A stretch of DNA of 31,496 nucleotides from Sphaeroforma sirkka (taxonomy: Eukaryota; Opisthokonta; Ichthyosporea; Ichthyophonida), in contig LUCW03000828.1 of the NCBI GenBank assembly GCA_001586965.3, positions 20,001 through 51,496 on the forward strand, written 5' to 3'. Shown in pieces: positions 1 to 31,496 of this stretch. The first letter of the stretch is position 1; every line of letters starts with the position of its first letter. The translations under genes were made by a program, and so were the position numbers. The notes beneath the pieces were generated by a model. That model did not search any database, was not told where the DNA came from, and saw only the letters and a program-made list of their open reading frames with translations.

Positions 1-350
1 CGACTCAGTGAGCCGCAAAATAATAAAGTTCGGTACCTCAGCACACGACCGATGGTAAATTTGATGATGCCACGAAGAAATCTTCTGGCGGATTTTGAGA
101 AAGCCTCCACGCAATATTTATCTCTACTGTATACACACCATAATCCACATACCTATGGCTCAATACGGGTACTATATGAGTCTTTGTTTAAGTTAGAGTG
201 TACGACAAATCTCATTTTACGTATCAACTTGCCGTGGATATACATAAGTTACGACGCACGCGTGGAAGGAGTAGGCTCCAACGCCGTTGTGTATATATCA
301 AACATCGGCTGCCTGTCAACTGTTGGAAGTAGATCACCATATTTGACGAG
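1..350. other. Upstream flank of Brr2, possible first exon or promoter
   Basis: No neighbouring gene is recognisable. ATG at 52-54 is immediately followed by GTAAAT, a good donor. If spliced to an acceptor such as the AG at 331-332 or 349-350, both in the correct phase, it would supply the initiator methionine. The 120-codon open frame from 52 is in a different frame from QYEYKA and has no recognisable similarity, so it is not called. Confidence 0.3.
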
Positions 351-21836
<21,486 letters not shown>

Positions 21837-21868
21837 TGTTAAAAGGGAGTTAAAAATTAGAGATTATG

Positions 21869-21874
21869 AATAAA
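21869..21874 (+). terminator. Poly(A) signal of Brr2
   Basis: AATAAA 33 bp after the TAG stop of exon 32, followed by TG/T-rich sequence (GTATTGTATC, GTCGTTTTC). This implies a very short 3' untranslated region. Confidence 0.8.
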
Positions 21875-24183
21875 GGTATTGTATCATTTGCTTGTCGTTT
21901 TCTAGTCAGCCCTAGCAACCTTTTCGCTTTCCATTCAATCTCTCATGCAGGACTGTGCTCGGTAAGCTAAATAGTATATACACACAGGCGATTGAAAAAT
22001 CTCACAAACTGTTAATTGGGCCTTCTTCCGGTTAGTTACTACACTTATTCGAAGGGAGCGACTTTCGCAAGTCTTTCTGATACGCCTGTCGGTTGACTCG
22101 GTTCACATTCGAATTTCTTGTTGTCGAACGGCAGAGTAGAAAAAAAAGGTGTAAAGATTGAGCAAGAAATACACAGGAGTGAGGAGGCTGAAGTGAGTGA
22201 AGAGAGTGGTCATTCACGGGAAACGTCAGTTCGTTGTGCACCGAGCAGAAAACGTTTACCGTAAACGCATATATGATTGGCTTTTATAAATACATTAAAA
22301 ACGTATATCGCATAAAAGATAAACCACATTTGAAAATGGTGCACTCACTCAATAACGGGGGTCTTTAACCCGATTTTCAAACACGAATAACTTTTGATCA
22401 AACCATCCAAATTTAAAAAAATACAATAAAAAGGGATTGGCATATTTCGACCTATGGGGTCTGTTCAGAGGTTCTGGTCCATCTGGGTATACAAAACCGA
22501 TTTCACTGATTTGACACACACATGGCTTCTCTGGCACAAAAAAAAATATGTCAGATTAGCTTGTAAATATGTACTAAGGCTCTGAAATAGTGGAACCCGA
22601 ATCCGATGAGTTTGAGGTCATTTGAGGCCTGCAACACCTTCATATGTCCTAAAAACTGTACATTTGTGCATTTGGCAAATTTTGAAAATCTAAATTTTGA
22701 AATATTGCGGTCTCAAGTTCCAACCCACTCATCTCTAATGTCAATGAGATAAGCCCAAATCCATCTAAACCCGATTTGAGAAAATATTCACGAACTTGTG
22801 TACAAATAGTTGAAGTTGGGGTCCAGGGGCAGGATGACGCCGGTTATAAATACTTGTTGAGTGTGTGAATTGTGGACTGTGGCACTGTGTACCACTTCTT
22901 TAAAAAAAAGTTCTTCTTGAGCACAGCCTCCTATTTATTTGTATTTTTATTTAAAACCCAAAATGGAATCATGGCCCAGGGCCCAGGCCCATTGATATAA
23001 AGGGATTTAAATACGACAAATTTGTTTGTTTGTTTTTCATGAGAAACCAACTGAGGCTGAAAATTTAAAATAGACTGAAGAGCAAAGACAGTCCACAACG
23101 CCAGAAATATGCCAGATCATCTCTGAGAAAATTCGACAGATAAGCACCAAGTCGGGTATAAAATATTTATTCAAAAGAAATGTAGACGTATCAATAAATA
23201 GCGTTGTTGTTATTTTTCAAAGGGTTTGCGCACTGCGAGTGCTGCGACCACTTTTGTATTTTATTGTTGAGCTGCTATTATTTAAAAGGCTTTTTTTATA
23301 GCCTACCTCCACTATTTATACTATTTACTATTATATACCTGATATATTTGAATAAATAGTAATGACTATCCTCAAGTGGCCCCAGTTCGCGCAAGCACGG
23401 ATTATTCTTTTTTTTTGGAAAACAAACGTGATACATAAGCCATAGCCTTCTTCTATCAATCTCAAACGGCAAACCGTGTTACCGTGTATGTAAATATACT
23501 GAAAACCCACTTTTCCTGACCCGTGTTCCGATGAGGTTTTTCATATAGAGAAAAACCGAACATTATGTAGCCCTCCTCTTGCATTTACATAATTGACTGT
23601 ATGAGAATTGGGATAAAATAAACCCCCAGATGTGATAAATAGATTGGGATCGTGTGCCACAATTCTTATTATCTTCTGTATAGTGGTTGGTGAAACGGTG
23701 GCTTGATACTTGTCTACCACTTGTTGTGTGTATGTAAAATTGTGAATACAGTACTTATTTTTTTTAAATATTTATGTGAAGTTCAAAAAGTTGAAAGTTG
23801 AAGACTTGAAACTGTGAATATTCAATATTGCGTGCAGAAAATGAAACTGCAGACAGTCACAGGGGGGAGCATAACAAATTAAAAATGCATAATCATTCTT
23901 CTATTTCTTCAGCGTGGCTTAAGTATCGGAGGATCGGAGTCGAAAAGATTGGAACAGTTATTTATTAAAAAATATAATAACTACCACATATTTATTTCTA
24001 GAAATATACACGGCTTTTGATATTTTAAAAGTACATATCGGCCTTCTTTTTTCAAGAAGTTTAGGGTCTTGGCCTGGACTATCGGTCTAAATAAAAATAT
24101 GAATACATGTATTTTTATTGTAATAAACATTCATCCATTTTCAATTTATTGTTGTTGTCGTTGATTTTTTATTATCGATAGTG
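21875..24183. other. AT-rich intergenic region
   Basis: About 2.3 kb between the two genes. No open frame above 70 codons, no RNA gene and no clear repeat was recognised. The segment just before 24184 (T-rich, ending GATAG) resembles a splice acceptor, so an upstream non-coding or short coding exon of the zinc-finger gene could lie here. The promoter must also lie here, but no element can be named. Confidence 0.5.
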
Positions 24184-27100
24184 ATGAATGTTCAAAACGC
24201 AAAGACTTGCCCTCAAACTGTTCATATTTACCTTCGACTGTCTAAAGAAACGCGTACGCATTTGAATTCTGGAAGTAGAATTATCCAATGCATTCTACAA
24301 CCTTTTCAATCTAAATTTCACCTTAAGCGAAGTAGTTTCAGGAAGTTCATTGTATACCAGTACAACAGAATGGTGATGCAGGATTTTAAAGTGGAAGCAA
24401 CTGATCATCAGCGAGAACACGCCAGGAAGATGCATAGATCCCGTCGTAAGCTGAAAGATATTGAGCGCAATTATAATTGCAATGTATTGGGCTGCACTAG
24501 GCCGTACGCCTCGGAACAGTCACTCAAACAGGTACAAGTTATCAACACCACTATTTTGTGCATTCTTTTCTGAGTATTATACGTACTGTCAGGTTCTATT
24601 CTGACAATTTGTCACTTTTACGTCATGTATCATGCTTTGTTGTTGACTATCAATGCTACTTTTTTTTAACAGCATAAGAAACGAAAGCATTCCTTCTTCG
24701 GGTTAGAGGAAAATGAAGTTATTTACAGGACGAAAAGGAATCTGAATTACAAAATAGGTATGTTCGAAATTGACTATTGAATGCACGGTGAACGATAGTC
24801 AGTTGCGCATCAAATCTTTATTTTCCTGATTTGTAGCTCGATGACAATCTGAGTTTGACACTGATGACAAAAGATTTACTATCTTACCGCAAACACCCAC
24901 GTACTTGTTCGCAGAAGTGAAACCATCCAAATGTCTTCTCCGGAAGCGAGCCGTATCTTATTCGGTTGTTGAGCCTACAGTTGAAGTTCAATTGGGGACC
25001 GCTCAGTACGGCTTTTTTGGATCTCAGGAACAGGCTTCTGCGGCCTCAGTCGGCACGACTGATGCAGATTTTAGCACCGACTCTAACACCTGCTTTCCAT
25101 TTACTGGCTTTGTTGAAGAACCATCAGCTCCAGACATTCAACCTGTTCCAGGATACTTTCAGCCACAGTAAGTAATACTTCACCTATATAAGTTTGTGTT
25201 CATCGGAAGATAGCAGATTTGTCACTTCGCCGGTTGTACTACTTTTTATTTCTCTCTTCCTCCTCGTCACTCGAATGGACAGCTATGAAATCTTGTCTCA
25301 TGACTATTTACATTGTAGGCGAATTACCTTCGTAATCAACGCGATTAGTCATTAATTTATTATCGCGCTCCCTCCACTTATTGTAGGTCGATGGACTTGC
25401 AATCCATATGTCCAACAAACTTTTCATTGGATAAAACGCCACCACTGTCGGCAAATTCATGCATAACCTCTTCACCGGCGGGCAGTGCAGACGGTGACGT
25501 AGACCAAGAGAATTACATTGGCGGCTCAGTATCGTCCATCATCAGGTATGAAATCAGTATACAGGTGTTTTTTTTTCGTTGCTAGCTTGTGCATTTAATG
25601 ATAACATGATATACTCTCCATGTGTATGAAAATGTAAGTATTATTTGTACGTACTCGTGATGTTCATTTTGAAGTCTTGTAAGTCTTTAAGTTACTGAAG
25701 AATAAAAAAATTGTGCTGCTGTAAAAGAAACTAGTGTAACAATTTTAATCTCGCGATTTGCACGTAGCAACAATTTAGGTAACTTAATGACAGTATGTGT
25801 GTATTGAAGTCACATTCTGTCTTCATCAATTTCAGTGAACACGACCTTTGCAATCAATTGTTTTAGTGAAAGTGTGTGTTGATACCTCACGAGCAGCAAT
25901 GTACCACCGCAATTTCTGATGTTCTGGCAATTGTCACACAGCAGATCGAACTCCCATGACAGTATGCCAGGTACACCCCCTACCGAGCAGTACCGAAAGC
26001 TTGTAGCAATAATGCACGATATAGATGGGCGTAAAAATCAATTGAGAGGGAAAATCTGCAGTAGCCTATTACAACACAGTACTGCGGACAAATCTAACCT
26101 CGAATTAAGAAGGGAGCAATCAGTATCGGAACAGGCAGAATTCTATACACTGGCTACCAGAGATACACTACCGGAGACGACATTGAAGCATAAAGAGACT
26201 ACCACGCGTAGTGTTTGTGTGAAGTATGAGGATATTTCAGCGTATACGTTGGATGCTGAATTCTCGACGAGTCTCAAAATCAAAACTGAGCCGCCTCAAT
26301 TATTGCCGCGACCCAACCTAAAGCGACTCCCTACGAATGAGCTTGAGCAAGAATCACACACCAGCTTACGAGATTCGCAGGCGAAGGAGCAATTAGAACG
26401 CGCATCAAGATGTTTGCAACGAGAACTACAACAGCAACAGCAATTAATACAAGCCCTTCTGCGACACCAACAGATACAGATCAATCAGCAGCAGCTGCTC
26501 CACCAGAACTTAGACTTACAAGAGAACGACATCTTTTCAGATAAAAATATCACAATCAATGGTGGTGAGGGCCGGCAACAGATTCAACCCTTATTCTCCG
26601 CACTGCGGCCTACAGCTGTGGATAAGAAAATACTGTCTACGCAAAATAGCGAAGCAGGTACGAAGGATGGTGACATGCCAATGACACCGTACAACACAAA
26701 TGCTTTGGCTTCGAGCCTTGGATCAAAGCTTGTTGCGGATGATGATGCTGAAATCGGACTAGAAACAGGCAGCATCCTAAGACGGCAGGCTTCGGCCAAT
26801 GAATCCTCTCTGGCATCCGTATTTGATGTCGAGGAGCTGATGAGTTGTGCACAAGATATCAATTTGATGGATAGTGTACAATTGGCTGATAATTTTCAAC
26901 TTTACGACAATAGGTTCGGATTGGTAAAATGTTCGTCGACAAACGAACATAACAGTTTGCTTGACTCACAAATTTGTCGGCCGCTCAAAAGTGAGGACGA
27001 GGGCTTGCCCTCTGTATCCTTATTTCGAAGCAAAAGGCCATCGCAACCGGCTGTAACGATGAATTGTAATACCCCGGCACCTTCGGCCTTGAGATATGTT

Positions 27101-27292
27101 AAAACTACATCGCAGAATATAGCAGGCTTATGGTCGCCGGTGGCACGTAAAGATTTTGATGGCAGTAGCCATTTGGCAATGCTGGACCGATGTCTGTCCT
27201 TCGTGTCGGATGGTAAGAATCAAGTAGAAACGCAGTTTGAGGCAACTTCAGATATCAATTGTTCTGATTTTCTCGGATCTGAAAGCGGATGA
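24184..27292 (+). CDS. C2H2 zinc-finger, Q-rich nuclear protein, five exons
   Basis: Exons: 24184-24531, 24673-24757, 24915-25167, 25387-25545, 25942-27292 (last acceptor uncertain). The phases agree and give about 731 residues. A single C2H2 finger (residues 97-122: YNCNVLGC, then SEQSLKQHKKRKH; C-x4-C-x12-H-x4-H) is split by the first intron between the cysteines and the histidines. A basic segment (ARKMHRSRRKLKDIE) precedes it. The last exon holds a Q-rich helical stretch (about 26390-26520) and three psi-K-x-E sumoylation-type motifs (VKYE 26219, IKTE 26279, LKSE 26984). This suggests a DNA-binding transcriptional regulator, which is inference; the rest is low-complexity and unrecognised. 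The start is the first in-frame ATG. A T-rich acceptor-like GATAG just upstream means earlier exons are possible. The C-terminal exon uses either half of tandem CAGCAG acceptors or an earlier AG at 25896. Confidence 0.75.
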
Positions 27293-27322
27293 CTGTAATG
27301 CAATCCAAATTAAATTCTTCTC

Positions 27323-27328
27323 AATAAA
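27323..27328 (+). terminator. Poly(A) signal of the zinc-finger gene
   Basis: AATAAA 31 bp after the TGA stop, the same close spacing as in Brr2. A second AATAAA lies at about 27360. Confidence 0.75.
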
Positions 27329-27385
27329 AAATATAGTCGCGACTGCGCGCAAGAGAATCCAATAAATTAAAAGGTTTTACCACGT

Positions 27386-27409
27386 CTCTTACAAAGTTGT
27401 TTGTAAGAG
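27386..27409. repeat. Perfect 10-bp stem hairpin downstream of the zinc-finger gene
   Basis: CTCTTACAAA and its exact reverse complement TTTGTAAGAG are separated by GTTG. It lies about 60 bp after the poly(A) signal. Possible roles are 3'-end structure or a remnant of an inverted-repeat element; none is shown. Confidence 0.8.
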
Positions 27410-28327
27410 GTACCGAATTGTCAATCGTTGTAGTGTGTCTAAGGCTCACATTTGTCTATATCTGATGTCGATCTTTAAATTCAGTAAGTACACGCGCGAG
27501 AATAACATTACAAATATCTGCCTCGTAGTGCTCTGTATTCGTGATTTTTATTTTGTGGTATCTAGTTTAAAAATGCGCAAGTCAACCACTAAATCAGGCG
27601 GCGCCACACTCACGACTACTGTATTTCTTGCGGCTCCTACGCGACGCACTGATTAAGTCGTCGAGTTGTCGTCGAGTTGAGTAGTAGAGCTAAATAGTGA
27701 TATTACTTGCAAATTTGCAAATGTAACTATGAAGAATTCCGGCCTCCCGGATGTGTGTGATAGATTGAATGATTAATAGACAAAATCACAAAATACTGTC
27801 AATACAAACAGTCAAACACGGACACCTAAACAGTCACAGTCTCGCGTGGATATGCAAAATATTAATTAGATATATATTATATATAAAAACATATAAAGCA
27901 ATATTATCTTTTTTTGCTACTACGCCTCTCTATTACTCAAAGAGAGTCGTTACGAGTGAGAGACTGAGAATTTCTTCTCTCTTTGTGAGTGTGTGTGTTT
28001 CATTGTGGTGTTGTGTTGTCAAAGTCAAATGTGAAATGTCAAGTGTCGTTATTTTAACTCTGCATTCTGCAATCTACATGATCTACATCCATGATCTCTT
28101 GTGTCTACTGTCTACTGCTGGACTCTACAGACTACAATACACACGTATACCGTTTTACGACACAGAAGAGAGACTGTATGTATGGACCAATGTCAATTTA
28201 GAAGGCTACATAATACATATACATTCGGGATCTAGTGTCGACAAAAATGACTTATTTTGTATTTTTTACTAAAAAATTAAAAAAGAGTTCCAGAGACCAG
28301 AGAGTCTACTCAGAGAGTCTCAGTCCT
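27410..28327. other. AT-rich region without credible gene
   Basis: An open frame of 167 codons at 27769-28272 has no recognisable domain, biased composition and no splice or poly(A) context, so it is not called. The second half is rich in GAGACT/AGTCTC words. Confidence 0.5.
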
Positions 28328-28400
28328 GACTCCAGACTCCAGACTCCAGACTCCAGACTCCAGACTCGTAGAGACTCGTAGAGTCTTTTAACAAGAGTGT
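28328..28400. repeat. GACTCCA heptamer tandem repeat
   Basis: Between about 28329 and 28367 the unit GACTCCA repeats five to six times without change. It is followed by a CGTAGAGACT doublet (GACTCGTAGAGACTCGTAGA). The flanks are also rich in GAGTC/GACTC. Confidence 0.9.
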
Positions 28401-29137
28401 TTCGCTCTTTAAGAAAGCCAACAGTCGGCAAATATAGTATTATGTATATTTATAAACACATGCAAGTTTATAAATAAATAAAAACACATAGACTCATAGG
28501 ACATAGAGTCACACACTCACAGTAAGAGACTTCTCAAGTCTCAACTCATCAAGTTCTCACTCTTATACTCTTCTGTTCTCTTTTCTTCTTCACTGTCTCA
28601 CCTCTCTCTCTTCTTTTGTTGTGTTGTTGTGTGTGAATGCATGATGTGTGACAGAATGACAGTGTGTGTGTGCTCACTGTGTTGTTTGTGACTGTGAGGC
28701 TTTGTAGTGAAATTCACACTTCACACTCGCAGGTCTGACTTCACAGAGTTCACAGTTGTTGTGACCACAACAGAAGAAAGAGCACATTAATCCTCAGCCA
28801 CACAGTGACTCGCTAACACACGCGCACATACAGAGACTTACACATAGAGAGATTGTCTTAATCAGAGCCATAGAGAGAAAGAGAAGAGTGAACTGACATA
28901 CCGTTATCGACCCTGGGCGGCTGAGCCCCGTCACCCGCATGGGGTCTTAAAAGGAGCTTCTTCCACCAAATCCCGGAATCCAGTATAAATCCAATTTGAC
29001 CGTATTTTTTTTTAATTATTATAATTTCCAGTGATATGATATGAACACTTTGTCGTCTGGACACTGGACTCTGTAGCAGTGGACGGTTACCATTGTACAG
29101 AACTGCACACTCTGGGGACTGGGCCCGCTAACCTCAA
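28401..29137. other. AT-rich and CA/GT-rich intergenic sequence
   Basis: No gene, RNA or long repeat recognised. A small GC-richer patch lies at about 28908-28950 (CCCTGGGCGGCTGAGCCCCG). It matches no RNA family I know. Confidence 0.45.
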
Positions 29138-29382
29138 ACCGTTTTCCGTTAAAACTTTTATAAATCGAATAAATATGCATTTAGTTCAATTTTTATTCTA
29201 TAGGCGGTCTTTTGTGTGCTCATAGGGGCACCTTGCAGATCTAAACATTTTGTGTATCCTGTTTTTACCATACGAACTAGTCCTATAAATAACAGATAGG
29301 CTCTTCTGATCAAATTATAACGGTTATAACATTTTTTTTAAAATTGAATAAATATGCGTTTACATTTAACTTCTATTCCATA
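29138..29382. repeat. Diverged direct repeat pair
   Basis: About 65 bp at 29138-29202 (GAATAAATATGCATTTAGTT, then TTATTCTATA) recurs at about 29319-29382 (GAATAAATATGCGTTTACAT, then TCTATTCCATA). Both begin with an ACGG/ACCG-TT word. Likely remnants of an old repeat or element ends; the family is unknown. Confidence 0.6.
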
Positions 29383-30536
29383 CCCCCATAAAGTAATGGG
29401 CTTAGCTCTGAGGTATACACACAGCTGTCACAGCAAGAGAGACGAGGAGACTGCAGAGAAGACTCTGACGAAGTCAGAACTTATGTGAGAGCCGCTCACT
29501 CTCTAGTACTCCCAAGAAGAGGGCCAAGTGCCTAAGCCCTAAGACTAAACCAAGAAGGGAGTCGCTATCGTCGCTAAGACGATAGACATCACCACTCACC
29601 AGTTTGTCCAAAATTTATTTGAAATCATTATTTTACTCGCGTTGGCCTTTCTGGTTCTTGGAATATCTTGACTATGTCATTATTTACGAGTTGTCGTCTA
29701 TAAACCACTGTTCAGTGTTCGAGAATCGAGGGACGCTTGAGTCTTGACTCTCGACTCTCGAAGTCCATATTTGCAATTTGCATATGGCCATATGTAGCCT
29801 TATTCTGGACAACAGGTCAATATGTAGACTCAGCCACCCAAGACTGAGTTAAGAGTCAATACTCCATACTCGATAGTCGATATTGAATACCCTTTCACCT
29901 TTGGGTCGTTTATCTCTAGTTCTTCGCTCTTCAGAAGGCTAAAATTAAATTTTTAAAATAAAAAATAACATGTATTTACAATTTTACATACTCTAAATAG
30001 TCTATTTTGTATCTGTTGTTGAATTTATTTTACACAAAACATGGGCACTTGGACAGTCTGATATTAATATAGTATCATGTGGGGACCAAAGCGTTAAAAT
30101 TATTACCCTAAACTAAGAGACTTTTTTAAAAGACATAAACCCTATGTTATAATTTGTTTTTTGTTTTATTTTATATTGTAATATATATATAAAAACAATA
30201 ATTGTATTTATTTTATAACATATATTTTTTCAGTATTTATTATTTTATACATTTCAATTTTTACATATGTTGCCTACTTTTTTCATTTGCATACTTTGCC
30301 TCAAAAAATACTTTTTAAATATGATAGCCTTCTAAAAAAACATATTTCCATCGCCTTCTAAATTGAAACAACAAGGCTATGATATTTCAGTGATTTGTTT
30401 CGTGATGTCGTGAGACATAATGGCGTGACCTCGCGTGATAACTGATGTCTGATGAGTGGGAACTGGCAACTAGTAGAGGAACTAAATAGTAAATCAGAGG
30501 AACTACAATACTACACACTTTTTTTATGCTTTTCAA
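29383..30536. other. Very AT-rich region without recognised gene
   Basis: Mostly AT-rich, low-complexity DNA (notably 29940-30360), with a patch rich in GACTC/GAGTC words at 29720-29890. Nothing codes in it that I can support. Confidence 0.5.
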
Positions 30537-31075
30537 ACAATCTTATGACTAAAAACCATGACTAACAACCTTATGACTAAAAACCATGACAAACAACCTT
30601 ATGACTAAAATTATGACTAAAACCACTTGTGCCAAAATTTTATGACTAAAAAATCCCTTATGACTAAAAGTTATGACTATAAATGTTTATGACAAAATTA
30701 TGACTAAATGTCACTTTGATCTTATATATTTCTAAAGTCTAACTTTTTAAATACTTCATATGCCCAACAACTAAGACTAAATGCTTCTTATGCCCAACAA
30801 CTAGGACTAAATGCTCCTTATGCTTTTAACAACTAAGACTAAGTGCTTCTTATGCCTAACAACTAAGACTAAATGCTTTTTTAGCCTAACAACTAAGACT
30901 AAATGCTTAAAAAGGGTTTTTAATCATAACATTTAGGCATAAAGGTTTTTAGTCATAACATTTAGGCATGAAGGTTTTTAGTCAACATTTAGGCATAAGG
31001 GTTTTTAGTCATAACATTTAGGCATAAGGGTTTTCAGTCATAACATTTAGATATAAGGGGTTTTAAACTTAAAAT
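30537..31075. repeat. Fold-back array of about 30-bp tandem repeats in both orientations
   Basis: The left block (30541-30710) has repeated TTATGACTAAAAACC units. The middle block (about 30750-30905) has five units of about 30 bp (ATGCCCAACAACTAAGACTA, AATGCTTCTT) with markers at 30771, 30801, 30833, 30863 and 30893. The right block (30910-31060) has units of 27-29 bp (AAGGTTTTTAGTCATAACAT, TTAGGCAT) that are reverse complements of the left and middle units. The orientation switches near 30908, so a strand can fold back on itself. Confidence 0.88.
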
Positions 31076-31253
31076 TTGGGCTTTTAAGAGATTTACACTT
31101 AGGATTTTGGGCTTTTGTCAGTTCATCTTTCTTTGGAAACTGTATTTACGATAAGCTTTAACGTTATGATTAACTTGCATCCGAATATCTTTCGGTGTGT
31201 CACTTTTAGATTTTAGATTCTTTTCTGAAAACACGTAATTTAGAATGAATTAG

Positions 31254-31496
31254 ATTAAACTGCAACAACTTTAACATACGCTATTGAGCTGGAAATACCG
31301 CGGCTGCTGGCACCAGACTTGCCCTCCAATTGTTCCTCGTTAAGGGGTTTGAATTGTACTCATTCCAATTACAAGGCTTTTAAAAGTCCTGTATTGTTAT
31401 TTTTTGTCACTACCTCCCCGTGTCAGGATTGGGTAATCTGCACGCCTTCTTGGAAATGGTAGGGAATCGAACCCTGATTCTCTGTTACCCGTTGTA
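31254..31496 (-). pseudogene. 18S rRNA pseudogene fragment (runs off the window end)
   Basis: Read on the minus strand, it contains GGGTAACAGAGAATCAGGGT, ACACGGGGAGGTAGTGAC, AATAACAATACAGGAC, TTGGAATGAGTACAATT and GGTGCCAGCAGCCGCGGTAT, all hallmarks of the small-subunit 5' domain up to the 530 loop. It is not functional: about 30 nt around the conserved GAGCCTGAGAAACGG hairpin are missing, the universal GGTAATTCC reads GGTATTTCC, and similarity stops abruptly at about 31254 where AAAAAGCTCGTAG should follow. It is single-copy here and sits in AT-rich repeat DNA. Confidence 0.92.

Noticed and set aside
22260-22560. Possible transposon remnant in the intergenic region
   Set aside because: No coding remnant, terminal repeats or target duplication could be seen, so it is left as unannotated intergenic DNA.
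27769-28272. 167-codon open frame
   Set aside because: No domain, biased low-complexity composition, and no splicing or poly(A) context.
28858-29064. 68-codon minus-strand open frame in a GC-richer patch
   Set aside because: No similarity to any family known to me and no supporting signals.
29917-30080. Faint resemblance to the start of U2 snRNA (TTCGCTCTTCAGAAGGCTAA)
   Set aside because: The branch-site recognition sequence and the Sm site are absent, and the resemblance is limited to a short stretch.

Overview
This window looks like nuclear DNA from an intron-rich, microsatellite-rich eukaryote. Standard-code exons of about 100-430 bp are joined by canonical GT-AG introns averaging about 0.5 kb. 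The organism cannot be named from the sequence alone. An intron-dense unicellular holozoan (ichthyosporean type) would fit, but that is inference.

Layout. (1) About 351-21836, + strand: one gene of at least 32 exons encoding the spliceosomal U5 snRNP helicase Brr2 (SNRNP200). I placed every splice junction by reading-frame phase and by homology to the remembered human protein. The joined exons give about 2,147 residues in one uninterrupted frame, and only the initiator codon is unresolved. (2) 21837-24183: AT-rich intergenic DNA with a poly(A) signal just after the Brr2 stop. (3) 24184-27292, + strand: a five-exon gene for a C2H2 zinc-finger, Q-rich protein of about 731 residues, probably a nuclear regulator, with a poly(A) signal at 27323. 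(4) 27330-31250: AT-rich DNA with no credible gene, holding heptamer repeats, diverged direct repeats and a fold-back tandem-repeat array. (5) About 31254-31496, - strand: a decayed 18S rRNA fragment that runs off the window end.

The most unusual signal is inside the Brr2 introns. At least fourteen introns carry degenerate partial copies of a neighbouring exon. Exon 3' parts are copied into the following intron and exon 5' parts into the preceding one, often with the splice donor or acceptor included. Offsets run from tens of bases to about 400 bp. One case has become a five-copy 87-bp tandem array, each copy carrying the same exon end and donor. This suggests that introns here grow by local tandem duplication across exon-intron junctions, leaving decaying 'exon ghosts' that splicing hides. 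A second protein-level point is that the C-terminal helicase cassette of this Brr2 keeps Walker A but has lost most other ATPase motifs.

The two genes have no evident functional link. Brr2 unwinds U4/U6 during spliceosome activation, so the gene riddled with splice-site duplications encodes part of the splicing machinery. I regard that as coincidence until other genes of the genome are examined.
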